Source of the DNA: Kitasatospora xanthocidica
Lineage (GTDB): Bacteria; Actinomycetota; Actinomycetes; Streptomycetales; Streptomycetaceae
NCBI RefSeq assembly: GCF_014656195.1
Contig: NZ_BNBY01000008.1
Coordinates: 180,396 to 244,395 of the forward strand
Direction of reading: 5' to 3'
DNA: 64,000 nucleotides
Position numbers and translations under genes: made by a program. Below are positions 15,248 through 23,714 of the stretch, piece by piece; position 1 is the stretch's first letter, and each line of letters starts with the position of its first letter. The notes beneath the pieces were generated by a model. The model was not told the DNA's origin, made no database searches, and saw nothing but the letters and a program-made list of their open reading frames with translations.

Positions 15248-17812
15248 ATGTACCGCACACTCGGCATCGACCTGGGCACCACCAACTCGGTGGTCGCCCA
15301 CCTGCGCCGGGGCGAGCCGGAGATCATCTTCAACCGGCAGAACCAGGAGGGCACGCCCTCGGTGGTCGGCAGCGGCCGCAAGGGCGAGCTGCTGGTGGGC
15401 TCCACGGCGCGCGGCCGGATCGCCATCGACGGCGTCAACGTGATCCGCTCGGTGAAGCGCTTCATGGGCCGCAAGTTCAAGGACCCGCAGGTCCAGGCCG
15501 CCCTGAAGGAGGTCGACTACAAGGTCACCGCGGGCACCGACGGGGACGTCAACGTCTGGTTCAACGGCCGCTCGTACACGCCGATCGAGATCTCCGCGAT
15601 CATCCTGCACCGGCTCAAGGAGGACGCCGAGCAGCGCTTCGGCGAGCCGTTCCACCGGGCCGTGATCACCGTCCCCGCCTACTTCGGCGAGCGGCAGGTC
15701 GCGGCGACCCAGGAGGCGGGCCGGCTGGCCGGCCTGCACGTGCTGCGGATCATCAACGAGCCGACGGCCGCCGCGCTCGCGTACGGGATCACCTCGGAGG
15801 CCGGCGACGAGGGCAAGACCGTGCTGGTCTACGACCTCGGCGGTGGCACCTTCGACATCTCGATCCTGCTGCTGGTGCCCGGTTCGGTCTCGGTGCTCGG
15901 CATCGAGGGCGACAACCTGCTCGGCGGCGACGACTTCGACCGGGCGATCACCACCGCGCTGCTGGAGGACATCCGGGAGGAGTACGGCTCGGACTACCAG
16001 CCGGACCTGCGCGACCGCCCGAAGATCGCCTCCACCGCCGAGACGATCAAGATCGAGCTCTCCAACCAGGAGTCCTCCGAGGTCATCCTGCCCGGTCTCG
16101 GCGCCGGACAGCTGGTGCTGGAGACGGAGTTCGAGCGGGCCCGGTTCGAGGAGCTGATCGAGGCCCAGATCGAGCGCACCATCGAGCTGACCCACAAGGC
16201 CATCATGCAGGCCAACCTGACCGTCGGGGACATCGACGAGGTGGTCCTGGTCGGCGGTTCGACCGCGATCCCGCTGGTCGCCCGGCGGCTCGGCGAGGTG
16301 TTCGGCCCGCGCCGGATCCGGCGCGGCGTCAACCCGATGCAGTGCGTGGCGCTCGGCGCGGCCGTGCAGTCCGCGCTGGTCGGCGAGGTGGAGTGCCCCG
16401 AGTGCCGGGCCCCCGGCGACCTCTCCGCCTCCAACTGCGCCAACTGCGCGACCTCCCTGCTGGGCGGCGACCGGGTGTCCTGCCAGACCTGCCACATCCC
16501 GGTCGACTCCGCGGCCGCGGACTGCCCCAAGTGCGGTCAGTCCATGGCCGGTTCCGGCGGCGTCGGCATCCCGAAGCAGACGCAGGCCACCACCGTGGTG
16601 CGCGGCGACAACTGCCCGCGCTGCGGCACCCCGGCCGCGCCCGGGGTCACCGCCTGCGAACTCTGCGGCGAGGCGCTCAACTCGGCCGCCCCCGGTCAGA
16701 CCAGGGTGGCCTCCACGGCGGCCGAGGACGTCGGCCTGCGCTGCGGCTCCTGCGGCCAGGTGAGCCCGCCCGGCAGCGAGATCTGCACCGGCTGCGGGGA
16801 GTTGATGCAGGTCACCAACCCCTTCGACATCACACCGAAGAACCTCGGGATCGAGCTCAACGACGGCCGGCTCGCCGTCATCATCCCCAAGAACACCAGC
16901 TACCCGACGAGTTCGCCGGTCAGCCGGGAGTTCGTGGTGTCCGGCAGCGGCCGCCAGCGGCTGGAGATCGCGGTCTACGAGGGCGAGCACGAGATCGCCC
17001 AGCAGAACGAGCTGATCGGCCACCTCACCCTGCGCCTGCCCGAGGGCCTCGGCGGCCGCACCCCGGTGGAGGTGGCCTTCGGCCTCGACCGGGACCGCAC
17101 CATCACCCTGTCGGTACGGATCCAGGGCGGCGCGGAGAAGACCGTCAAGCTGGAGCGGGTCACCCTCGACCCGGAGCTGAAGGTGCAGGTCGAGGAGCAG
17201 CAGCGGCAGATCGAGACCTTCACCGACCGCTGGGGCGGCGAGCTGACCGAGGCCGAGATGCGCGAGGCCCAGCGGCTGATGGACACCCTGGACGACCTGG
17301 CGGCCGGCCAGACCCGCGGCCAGTCGGTGGACGAGGCGCTGGAGCGGGCCCAGCGCCAGCTCAAGGCGCAGCGCTGGGTGCGCGGCTCGGAGGCGTACCT
17401 GAGCCTGTTCATCCACTACTGCGAGAAGCTCCTCGACCCGAGCGACCTGGACCGGCTCCGGTCGGTCGCCGCCGAGCTGCGGCTGAAGCGCGAGGCGGCG
17501 GACTGGGAGGGCGCGATGCGCGCGGCCCAGCGGGCGGACGAGCTGTGCGACTCGCTCGGCCACACCATGCGGATGCTCACCATGTGCAACGTCTACGTGA
17601 CCCAGAACATGGTCTCGCCCGCCCTCGGCCAGCTGGTCATGGCCGAGCTGCGCGGGCTGGACGCCGCCGTGGAGGCGCCGAACATGGAGGAGGTCAACAA
17701 GCACATGTCGAACCTGCTGGCCCTGTACGCGCAGGCGCAGCGGGAGCTGGGCAGCGAGCCGAGCGCCGAGTCGCTGGGTCCGGTGCGCCCGGAGGAGGCC
17801 GGTCCGCGATGA
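15248..17812 (+). CDS. Hsp70 (DnaK-type) chaperone with four inserted zinc ribbons
   Basis: The 854-aa product has a clear Hsp70 ATPase domain (1-378): GIDLGTTNS, NEPTAAALAYG, YDLGGGTFDIS, VVLVGGSTAIP and a VALGAA helix. Four CxxC-x13-14-CxxC zinc ribbons follow at about 383-400, 412-429, 456-473 and 499-516. A substrate-binding beta domain comes next (about 526-640, starting DITPKNLGIELNDG), then a helical lid of about 200 residues. The ribbons sit exactly where the interdomain linker should be. The C-terminal EEVD or acidic tail is absent. It is not the housekeeping DnaK. It overlaps the next gene by four bases (ATGA). Confidence 0.9.
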   Translation: MYRTLGIDLGTTNSVVAHLRRGEPEIIFNRQNQEGTPSVVGSGRKGELLVGSTARGRIAIDGVNVIRSVKRFMGRKFKDPQVQAALKEVDYKVTAGTDGDVNVWFNGRSYTPIEISAIILHRLKEDAEQRFGEPFHRAVITVPAYFGERQVAATQEAGRLAGLHVLRIINEPTAAALAYGITSEAGDEGKTVLVYDLGGGTFDISILLLVPGSVSVLGIEGDNLLGGDDFDRAITTALLEDIREEYGSDYQPDLRDRPKIASTAETIKIELSNQESSEVILPGLGAGQLVLETEFERARFEELIEAQIERTIELTHKAIMQANLTVGDIDEVVLVGGSTAIPLVARRLGEVFGPRRIRRGVNPMQCVALGAAVQSALVGEVECPECRAPGDLSASNCANCATSLLGGDRVSCQTCHIPVDSAAADCPKCGQSMAGSGGVGIPKQTQATTVVRGDNCPRCGTPAAPGVTACELCGEALNSAAPGQTRVASTAAEDVGLRCGSCGQVSPPGSEICTGCGELMQVTNPFDITPKNLGIELNDGRLAVIIPKNTSYPTSSPVSREFVVSGSGRQRLEIAVYEGEHEIAQQNELIGHLTLRLPEGLGGRTPVEVAFGLDRDRTITLSVRIQGGAEKTVKLERVTLDPELKVQVEEQQRQIETFTDRWGGELTEAEMREAQRLMDTLDDLAAGQTRGQSVDEALERAQRQLKAQRWVRGSEAYLSLFIHYCEKLLDPSDLDRLRSVAAELRLKREAADWEGAMRAAQRADELCDSLGHTMRMLTMCNVYVTQNMVSPALGQLVMAELRGLDAAVEAPNMEEVNKHMSNLLALYAQAQRELGSEPSAESLGPVRPEEAGPR

Positions 17813-18171
17813 GTGTCGTGCCCGAGAGTGCCGTGTCCGAGAGTGCTGTGCCCGAGAGTGCCGTGCCCGACCTCCAGGTGCTCTGTCCGCTGTGCAAGGT
17901 GGCGGCGGACCCGGCGAGCCTGTGCTGCCCCTCCTGCCGGGAGGACCTGTCCGTGCTGTTCCGGCTGCGTTACGCCGGTCGGATCGACTTCAACCGGGCG
18001 TTGGAGGCCCTGCGGAACGGGGACGCGGCTGCCGCGGCCGCCCTGCTGCGCGCGGCGCTGGCGGCCGAACCGGAGCTGGAACCGGCGCGTGAGCTGCTGG
18101 AATCACTGAGCGTGGCCGGGCCCGGCGGGCCGGATCCGGTGGGGCGGGAGGGCGACACGCCCTCTGAGTGA
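17809..18171 (+). CDS. Small zinc-ribbon protein coupled to Hsp70
   Basis: The 120-aa product starts at the ATGA overlap with the Hsp70 stop. The N-terminus has an imperfect repeat of PESAV units. One zinc ribbon follows (CPLCKVAADPASLCCPSC), closely resembling those inside the Hsp70, then a TPR-like helical pair (NRALEALRNGDAAAAAALLRAAL). It probably interacts with the Hsp70 or TPR protein of the same run. Its function is unknown. Confidence 0.75.
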   Translation: MSVVPESAVSESAVPESAVPDLQVLCPLCKVAADPASLCCPSCREDLSVLFRLRYAGRIDFNRALEALRNGDAAAAAALLRAALAAEPELEPARELLESLSVAGPGGPDPVGREGDTPSE

Positions 18172-18216
18172 CCAATTCGGCCGCTCTCGACCTGCCGTCG
18201 AGTTCGATCGGTGCGA

Positions 18217-18231
18217 GTGTGATCGTCACAC
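18217..18231. promoter_or_regulatory. Palindrome upstream of the chaplin gene
   Basis: GTGTGATCGTCACAC has 6-bp perfect arms and lies 33 bp before the chaplin start. It resembles a Crp-type half-site pair but with a 3-bp rather than 6-bp centre, so the binding protein is uncertain. Confidence 0.4.
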
Positions 18232-18263
18232 GGATGTTCGCCACCCTCACAAGGAGTGACGCA

Positions 18264-18503
18264 ATGCGTCTTCGCACCTACCTCGCCGCCACGGCCGTCG
18301 CCGCGGTGTGCGTCCTCGCCGGCGCCGGTACCGCTGCGGCCGGCGGCGCCACCGCCAACGGTGTCGCCTTCGGCTCGCCGGGCGTCCTGTCGGGCAACCA
18401 GATCCAGATCCCGATCAACATCGAGGCCAATGTCTGCGGCAACACGATCGGCGTCATCTCGATCCTGAACCCGGCGATCGGCAACACCTGCATCAACGCG
18501 TGA
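18264..18503 (+). CDS. Short chaplin (secreted amyloid surface protein)
   Basis: The 79-aa product has a Sec signal peptide (YLAATAVAAVCVLAGAGTAAAGG) and one chaplin domain: ANGVAFGSPGVLSGNQIQIP, then NVCGNTIGVISILNPAIGNTC with the two conserved cysteines. There is no LPXTG sorting signal, so it is a short chaplin of the ChpD-H class that assembles on aerial hyphae. The Ile-rich QIQIPINIEANV differs from the usual Val-rich core. The start follows AAGGAGTG at 7 bp. Confidence 0.92.
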   Translation: MRLRTYLAATAVAAVCVLAGAGTAAAGGATANGVAFGSPGVLSGNQIQIPINIEANVCGNTIGVISILNPAIGNTCINA

Positions 18504-18520
18504 CCTGAGCTCCTGGCCCC

Positions 18521-18551
18521 GGGGCCGTCCGTCGCACCGACGGGCGGCCCC
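18521..18551 (+). terminator. Terminator after the chaplin gene
   Basis: A 14-bp stem (18521-18534 with 18538-18551) has one G-U wobble and a 3-nt loop, 17 bp past the chaplin stop. Confidence 0.7.
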
Positions 18552-18682
18552 GGTGTCGTGCCGGGGCGCGGATGCGAAGGGGGTGTGCCGGGGCGCGGTA
18601 CCCCCGTTCGGGGGTGGCGCCGGAGCCGCGGGGTCGGGACCATGGTCCCCGACCCTCGCGATCCCCAGCCAGGAGGCAGCAC

Positions 18683-20323
18683 GTGCGGACCACGCCGACC
18701 AGTCGCAGCTACTCATCCGGCACCTCGGACGTCCCGCTGCTCGGCGACACCATCGGGGAGAACCTCGACCGCGCGGTGCGGGCCTTCCCCGACCGCGACG
18801 CCCTGGTCGACCGGCCCACCGCCCGCCGCTGGACGTACGCCGAACTCGCCGCCGACGTCGACGCCCTGGCCCTCGGCCTGCTGCGGCTCGGCATCGCCAA
18901 GGGCGACCGGGTCGGCATCTGGGCGCCCAACTGCGCCGAGTGGACGCTCACCCAGTACGCCACCGCCAAGCTCGGCGCGATCCTGGTCACGGTCAACCCC
19001 GCCTACCGCGCACACGAGTTGGAGTACGTGCTGAAGCAGGCCGGGATCCGGCTGCTGGTCGCCGTCGAGCGGTTCAAGACCTCCGACTACGCCGCGATGA
19101 TCGAGGAAGTCCGGCCGCGCTGCCCCGAGTTGGAGCGCGTACTGCTGACCGGCGGACCCGGCTGGGACGAGGTGCTCGTCGCCGGCCGGCGGGCCGACCC
19201 GGCGCTGCTCGCGGAATTCGCCGAGCGCCAGGGCGAGCTGGCCCCGGACGACCCGATCAACATCCAGTACACCTCCGGCACCACCGGGTTCCCCAAGGGC
19301 GCGACCCTGTCGCACCACAACATCCTCAACAACGGGTACTTCGTCGGCGAGCTGCTCGACTACACCGAGCAGGACCGGATCTGTGTCCCGGTGCCGTTCT
19401 ACCACTGCTTCGGGATGGTGATGGGCAACCTGGCGGCCACCTCGCACGGCGCCTGCACGGTCATCCCCGCCCCGTCCTTCGAGCCCGGCGCCACGCTGGC
19501 CGCCGTCGCCGCCGAGCGCTGCACCTCGCTGTACGGCGTGCCGACCATGTTCATCGCCGAGCTGGCCGACCCCGACTTCGAGCGCTACGACCTCGGCAGC
19601 CTGCGCACCGGCATCATGGCCGGCTCGCCCTGCCCGAGCGAGGTGATGAAGGAGGTCATCGAGCGGATGGGCATGGCCGAGGTCTCCATCTGCTACGGCA
19701 TGACCGAGACCTCGCCGGTCTCCACCCAGACCCGGGTCGACGACTCGGTCGATCGCCGGGTCTCCACCGTCGGCCGGGTCGGCCCGCACCTGGAGGTCAA
19801 GGTCGTCGACCCGGCGACCGGCCGTACCGTCCCGCGCGGTGAGCCGGGCGAGCTGTGCACCCGCGGCTACTCCGTCATGCTCGGCTACTGGAACGAGCCC
19901 GAGCGCACCGCCGAGGCCGTCGACGCCGCCCGCTGGATGCACACCGGGGACCTCGCCGTGATGGACGAGGACGGATACCTCGCCATCACCGGGCGGATCA
20001 AGGACATGGTGATCCGCGGCGGCGAGAACCTCTACCCGCGCGAGATCGAGGAGTTCCTGTACACCCACCCGGACGTCCTCGACGTCCAGGTGATCGGCGT
20101 CCCCGACCCGAAGTACGGCGAGGAGCTGATGGCCTGGATCCGGATGCGCGAGGGCGCCGAGCCGCTCACCGCGGAGGCCGTCCGGGCGTACTGCGCGGGC
20201 CGGCTCGCGCACGTCAAGATCCCGCGCTACGTGCACGTGGTGGAGGAGTTCCCGATGACGGTCACCGGGAAGATCCGCAAGGTCGAGATGCGGGAGGCGG
20301 CGGTGCGGATCCTGGGGCTGTAG
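18683..20323 (+). CDS. Acyl-CoA synthetase (AMP-forming, FadD-like)
   Basis: The 546-aa ANL-superfamily enzyme activates a carboxylic acid, probably a fatty acid, via acyl-adenylate to acyl-CoA. The P-loop YTSGTTGFPKGATLSH, CYGMTETSPVS, the hinge GRIKDMVIRGGENLYP and the catalytic Lys in VTGKIRK are all present. There is no signal peptide. GTG at 18683 follows AGGAGG at 6 bp. An in-frame ATG-less extension upstream is rejected. The nearest relatives by motif are medium/long-chain fatty acid CoA ligases. The chain length is not known. It stands alone between the chaplin terminator and a permease gene. Confidence 0.92.
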   Translation: MRTTPTSRSYSSGTSDVPLLGDTIGENLDRAVRAFPDRDALVDRPTARRWTYAELAADVDALALGLLRLGIAKGDRVGIWAPNCAEWTLTQYATAKLGAILVTVNPAYRAHELEYVLKQAGIRLLVAVERFKTSDYAAMIEEVRPRCPELERVLLTGGPGWDEVLVAGRRADPALLAEFAERQGELAPDDPINIQYTSGTTGFPKGATLSHHNILNNGYFVGELLDYTEQDRICVPVPFYHCFGMVMGNLAATSHGACTVIPAPSFEPGATLAAVAAERCTSLYGVPTMFIAELADPDFERYDLGSLRTGIMAGSPCPSEVMKEVIERMGMAEVSICYGMTETSPVSTQTRVDDSVDRRVSTVGRVGPHLEVKVVDPATGRTVPRGEPGELCTRGYSVMLGYWNEPERTAEAVDAARWMHTGDLAVMDEDGYLAITGRIKDMVIRGGENLYPREIEEFLYTHPDVLDVQVIGVPDPKYGEELMAWIRMREGAEPLTAEAVRAYCAGRLAHVKIPRYVHVVEEFPMTVTGKIRKVEMREAAVRILGL

Positions 20324-20467
20324 CCCCTCGGGTCCGGTCCGGCGGGCTGCGGGTGTCCGGCGCGCGCCGGGGGAGCGGGGCACGCGTCGGGGGTACGCGC
20401 TCGTCCGGGCGGGTGGAACGGCGGCCCGCCGGGAATGCCGCACGGTCGGTGTGCGCACAGTCCCGGC

Positions 20468-20680
20468 ATGACTGCTCGTACGCCCATGCGATCCCTGGTC
20501 GCGGACGCCGCCCTCGCCGCCCTGCTCGCCCTGGCCCTCGCCCACCCGGCCGCGCCCGCCCTCGCCGACCGGGCCGGGCCGACGGCACCGACGGCCGGCT
20601 GCGCCGCACAGCCCGCCGCACAACCCGCGGCACAACCCGCCGACCGGCCCGGTGGCACCGCCGGTCCCTGCGCCCGCTGA
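20468..20680 (+). CDS. Possible small secreted peptide
   Basis: The 70-aa frame has a basic start (TARTPMRS), a hydrophobic run AALAALLALALAHP and an AxA-like site (PALADRAG). A low-complexity tail with three AAQP repeats and two Cys follows. No family is recognised and no clear ribosome site is seen. It may be spurious. The rest of 20324-20790 shows nothing else I can support. Confidence 0.3.
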   Translation: MTARTPMRSLVADAALAALLALALAHPAAPALADRAGPTAPTAGCAAQPAAQPAAQPADRPGGTAGPCAR

Positions 20681-20805
20681 CCGGGGTGGTCCCCGCCCCA
20701 CCACCGGCTGACCGCCCGAACCGCTCGGACGCCCCGGCCGTTCTCCTCCCTCCGGTAGGGTGCGCGGTCGTCCGGGCCCGACGAGGAGAGGTGCAGGTCG
20801 ATTCG

Positions 20806-22071
20806 ATGAGCGGGGCGAGGACGGTGGCCGGGCCGGGGGAACTGCGGCGGCACCTGGGCGTGTTCGACGCCGTGGTGATCGGGCTCGGGTCGATGATCGG
20901 CGCCGGCGTCTTCGCCGCCCTGGCGCCCGCCGCGGCCGCCGCCGGGTCCGGACTGCTGATCGGGCTGGCAGTGGCCGGCGTGGTGGCGTACTGCAACGCG
21001 ACCTCCTCGGCCCGGCTCGCCGCCCGCTACCCGCAGTCCGGCGGCACCTACGTCTACGGCCGGGAACGCCTCGGCGCGTTCTGGGGCTACCTCGCCGGCT
21101 GGGCCTTCGTCGTCGGCAAGACCGCCTCCTGCGCGGCGATGGCGCTCACCGTCGGCTCCTACGTCTGGCCCGGACAGGCCCACGCCGTCGCGGTCGCCGC
21201 GGTCGTGGCGCTGACCGCGGTCAACTACGTCGGCGTGCAGAAGGCGGCCCGGCTCACGCGGGCGATCGTCGCCGTCGTGCTGGCCGTGCTCGCCGCCGTG
21301 GTGACGGCCTGCCTCACCGGCGGCGACGTCGACACCGGCCGCTGGGCCGTCGGCGCGGACGCCGGCCTCCACGGCGTGCTCCAGGCGGCGGGCCTGCTGT
21401 TCTTCGCCTTCGCCGGGTACGCCCGGATCGCCACCCTCGGTGAGGAGGTCCGCGACCCGCGGCGCACCATCCCCCGCGCGATCCCGCTCGCGCTCGGCAT
21501 CACCCTGGTCGTCTACGCCGCCGTCGCGCTCGCCGTCCTGGCCGTCCTCGGCCCCGACCGCCTCGCCCACGCCGGGGCGCCGCTGGCCGACGCCGTCCGG
21601 GCCGCCGGGGCCCCCGGCCTGGTCGCGGTGGTGCGCGCCGGGGCCGCGGTCGCCGCGCTCGGCTCGCTGCTCGCCCTGATCCTCGGCGTCTCCCGCACCA
21701 CCCTCGCGATGGCCCGCGACCACCACCTCCCGCACCCGCTCGCCGCCGTCCACCCCCGCTTCGGCGTACCCCACCGCGCCGAGCTGGCCGTCGGCACCGT
21801 GGTCGCCGTCATCGCGGCCGTCGGCGACGTACGCGGCGCGATCGGCTTCTCCTCCTTCGGCGTCCTCGCCTACTACGCCGTCGCCAACGCCTCCGCCTGG
21901 ACCCTCACCCCCGCCGAAGGCCGCCCCCTGAGGCTCGTCCCGATCGTCGGCACGGCCGGCTGCCTCCTCCTCGCCTTCGCCCTCCCCGCGTCCGCCGTCC
22001 TCAGCGGCGCCGCCGTCCTCGCCCTCGGCGCCGCCGCCTACGGCCTCCGCCGGGCGACGGCTCGCCGCTGA
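20806..22071 (+). CDS. APC-family amino acid permease
   Basis: The 421-aa membrane protein has about 12 hydrophobic segments. The APC signature GLGSMIGAGVFAALAPAA lies in the first helix, and FAFAGYARIATLGEEVRDPRRTIPRAI in the middle is typical of amino acid/polyamine transporters. ATG at 20806 is chosen. GTG at 20791 in frame is possible but too close to the GAGGAG site. It is shorter than many members because the N- and C-terminal tails are minimal. The substrate is unknown. It is monocistronic, ending at a bidirectional terminator. Confidence 0.88.
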   Translation: MSGARTVAGPGELRRHLGVFDAVVIGLGSMIGAGVFAALAPAAAAAGSGLLIGLAVAGVVAYCNATSSARLAARYPQSGGTYVYGRERLGAFWGYLAGWAFVVGKTASCAAMALTVGSYVWPGQAHAVAVAAVVALTAVNYVGVQKAARLTRAIVAVVLAVLAAVVTACLTGGDVDTGRWAVGADAGLHGVLQAAGLLFFAFAGYARIATLGEEVRDPRRTIPRAIPLALGITLVVYAAVALAVLAVLGPDRLAHAGAPLADAVRAAGAPGLVAVVRAGAAVAALGSLLALILGVSRTTLAMARDHHLPHPLAAVHPRFGVPHRAELAVGTVVAVIAAVGDVRGAIGFSSFGVLAYYAVANASAWTLTPAEGRPLRLVPIVGTAGCLLLAFALPASAVLSGAAVLALGAAAYGLRRATARR

Positions 22072-22101
22072 CCCGGGCGTCACCCGGGACCCGTCCGAAC
22101 G

Positions 22102-22141
22102 CCGACGGCCGGCGGGGCGCGATGCCCTCGCCGGCCGTCGG
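22102..22141. terminator. Terminator between the permease and yccF-like genes
   Basis: A perfect 13-bp stem (22102-22114 with 22129-22141) has a 14-nt loop between convergent genes. Confidence 0.65.
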
Positions 22142-22156
22142 TGGGTGTGCGGGGTG

Positions 22157-22558
22157 TTACCGGGCGCCCCACTCCTGGTCGGTGTGCACGATCTCGCGGC
22201 CGAGCGGCATCAGCGAGATCGGGATCATCTTGAGGTTGGCCCAGCCGAACGGGATCCCGATGATCGACAGGAACAGCGGAATGCTGGTGATCAGGTGCCC
22301 GATCGCCAGCCACCACCCGGCGAAGACCAGCCAGATGACATTGCCGACGCAGGACGCCGCCCCGGCGTCGGGCCGCTCCACCGCCGTCCGCCCGAACGGC
22401 CACAGGATGAAGCCGGCGATCCGGAACGAAGCGATCCCGAACGGGATGGTGACGATCAGGACGCAGCAGATGATGCCGGCGAGCGTGTAGGCAAGCGCCA
22501 TCCAAATGCCGCAGAAAACGAGCCAGATGACATTGAGGATGAACTTGATCGCCTTCAT
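22157..22558 (-). CDS. YccF-domain inner membrane protein
   Basis: The 133-aa protein is built from two YccF repeats: NVIWLVFCGIWMALAYTLAG and later NVIWLVFAGWWLAIGHLI, each followed by a TIPFGIA or GIPFGWA element. There are four membrane segments. Its function in the cell is not established. ATG at 22558 follows GAGAAGG. It is a complete, typical-length member. Confidence 0.9.
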   Translation of the reverse strand: MKAIKFILNVIWLVFCGIWMALAYTLAGIICCVLIVTIPFGIASFRIAGFILWPFGRTAVERPDAGAASCVGNVIWLVFAGWWLAIGHLITSIPLFLSIIGIPFGWANLKMIPISLMPLGREIVHTDQEWGAR

Positions 22559-22636
22559 GGGTCGTACCTTCTCACGTCGCTCGTGCTTGCTGCCATGACC
22601 GGTGAATGCCCGCTGGCGGGCGCGTCCACGCCCGTA

Positions 22637-22809
22637 GGGCCCGTCTTCGGACCCCCGCCTGCGGGCCGACGCCGGGGCACGCACCTCGCCGCGTTGTCGT
22701 CGGTCGCCGATGCTCCGCATGGACTCCCTCCTCCGCCTTGCGATGCACGCACCCCAACGCCGCCCCGCCCGCCCTGGCGGGCGGACGACGGGGGTTCGAA
22801 GACGGGCCC
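22637..22809. repeat. MITE-like element with 21-bp terminal inverted repeats
   Basis: Positions 22637-22657 and 22789-22809 are inverted copies matching at 20 of 21 bases (GGGCCCGTCTTCG, then G or A, then ACCCCCG). They enclose 131 bp, giving a 173-bp unit without a credible gene. An extra hairpin (CCCGCTGGCGGG) lies just outside on the left. The whole 22559-23041 gap otherwise shows only the promoter zone of the first lectin. Confidence 0.6.
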
Positions 22810-23041
22810 TCGGGGGCGCATATGGGGGAGCGGGCCGGGGTGGCCGGATCTCGACGGCCGGGAGGGTGGGCCGAGATTTCTTCGAACCGGCCTGCAACCT
22901 CGGCGGGCGTCGCACGTCTATCCGAGTGAGAGGGTCGGGAAGGGCCGGCCGCTCGCTTCCGACACATCGACACCACGGCTCCGACGGGCCGGGCGATGCC
23001 GCCCGGGCCTGGTCAGTCGTGTACGAATCCTTGGGGGGATC

Positions 23042-23575
23042 ATGTTCGAGAACACCACCGTCAAGCGCCGTCTCGGCTCGGTTGCCGGCGCGCTCGCCGT
23101 CGTCGTGGGCGGCGGGCTGCTCGCCGCCGCGCCGGCCTCGGCGGCCAACTGGAACCCGATCGACACCGCGGGCCAGGCGGTGCAGGTCCGGGTGGCGTTC
23201 AACGGAAAGTGCCTGGAGGTCGCGGACTGGCGGACCGACGACGGTGCTCCGGTGCGGCAGTGGACCTGCACGGGCGGGGCGAACCAGCAGTGGACGTTCA
23301 GCGACGGTGTGGCGGTCAACCAGGCGAGCGGCAAGTGCCTGGCCGTGGTCGGTGCGAGCCTCCAGCGGGGCGCGCTGATCGAGCAGCGCAGCTGTGACGG
23401 GACGAACAACCAGAAGTGGGGGAAGGTCAACATCCACGACAACGGCCTGATGTCGATCCACAACGTCGCCAGCAGCTACTTCCTCGACGTCAGCGGGTGG
23501 AACCCGAACGACGGCGCCGCGGTGGACCAGTGGGACCCCAGCCTCCGCGACAACCAGCTCTGGCTGCTCGGCTGA
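23042..23575 (+). CDS. Secreted ricin-B lectin, copy 1
   Basis: The 177-aa product has a signal peptide ending APASAA, then one ricin-B (beta-trefoil) lectin domain. Three sub-repeats each carry a Q-x-W signature: QQWTF, QKWGK and QLWLL. Paired Cys residues occur in GKCLEV..WTC and GKCLAV..RSC. Such domains bind sugars, often galactose or xylan, and no catalytic domain is attached. It is the first of three tandem paralogues that share the start MFxNTxxKRRxGS and the segment VADWRTDDGAPVRQW. The leader GGGGGGATC just before ATG is shared with copy 2. Confidence 0.88.
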   Translation: MFENTTVKRRLGSVAGALAVVVGGGLLAAAPASAANWNPIDTAGQAVQVRVAFNGKCLEVADWRTDDGAPVRQWTCTGGANQQWTFSDGVAVNQASGKCLAVVGASLQRGALIEQRSCDGTNNQKWGKVNIHDNGLMSIHNVASSYFLDVSGWNPNDGAAVDQWDPSLRDNQLWLLG

Positions 23576-23594
23576 GGCCGGTAGCCCGATGAAG

Positions 23595-23632
23595 CCGGTG
23601 CCCGGCCCGGCCCCGGTCGGGCCGGGCACCGG
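23595..23632 (+). terminator. Terminator after lectin copy 1
   Basis: A perfect 15-bp stem (23595-23609 with 23618-23632) has an 8-nt loop, 20 bp past the stop, so copy 2 has its own promoter. Confidence 0.7.
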
Positions 23633-23714
23633 CTGGGCCGGGGGCGGGGACGGCTGGGCCGTGCCGCTGTGGCAATCTCAGGTAGTCGTACGTCAGAGAT
23701 CCATTGGGGGGATC

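Noticed and set aside
14867..17704. 945-residue antisense frame under the Hsp70 gene
   Set aside because: It is a Leu/Gly/Val-biased shadow of the Hsp70 codons with no motif.
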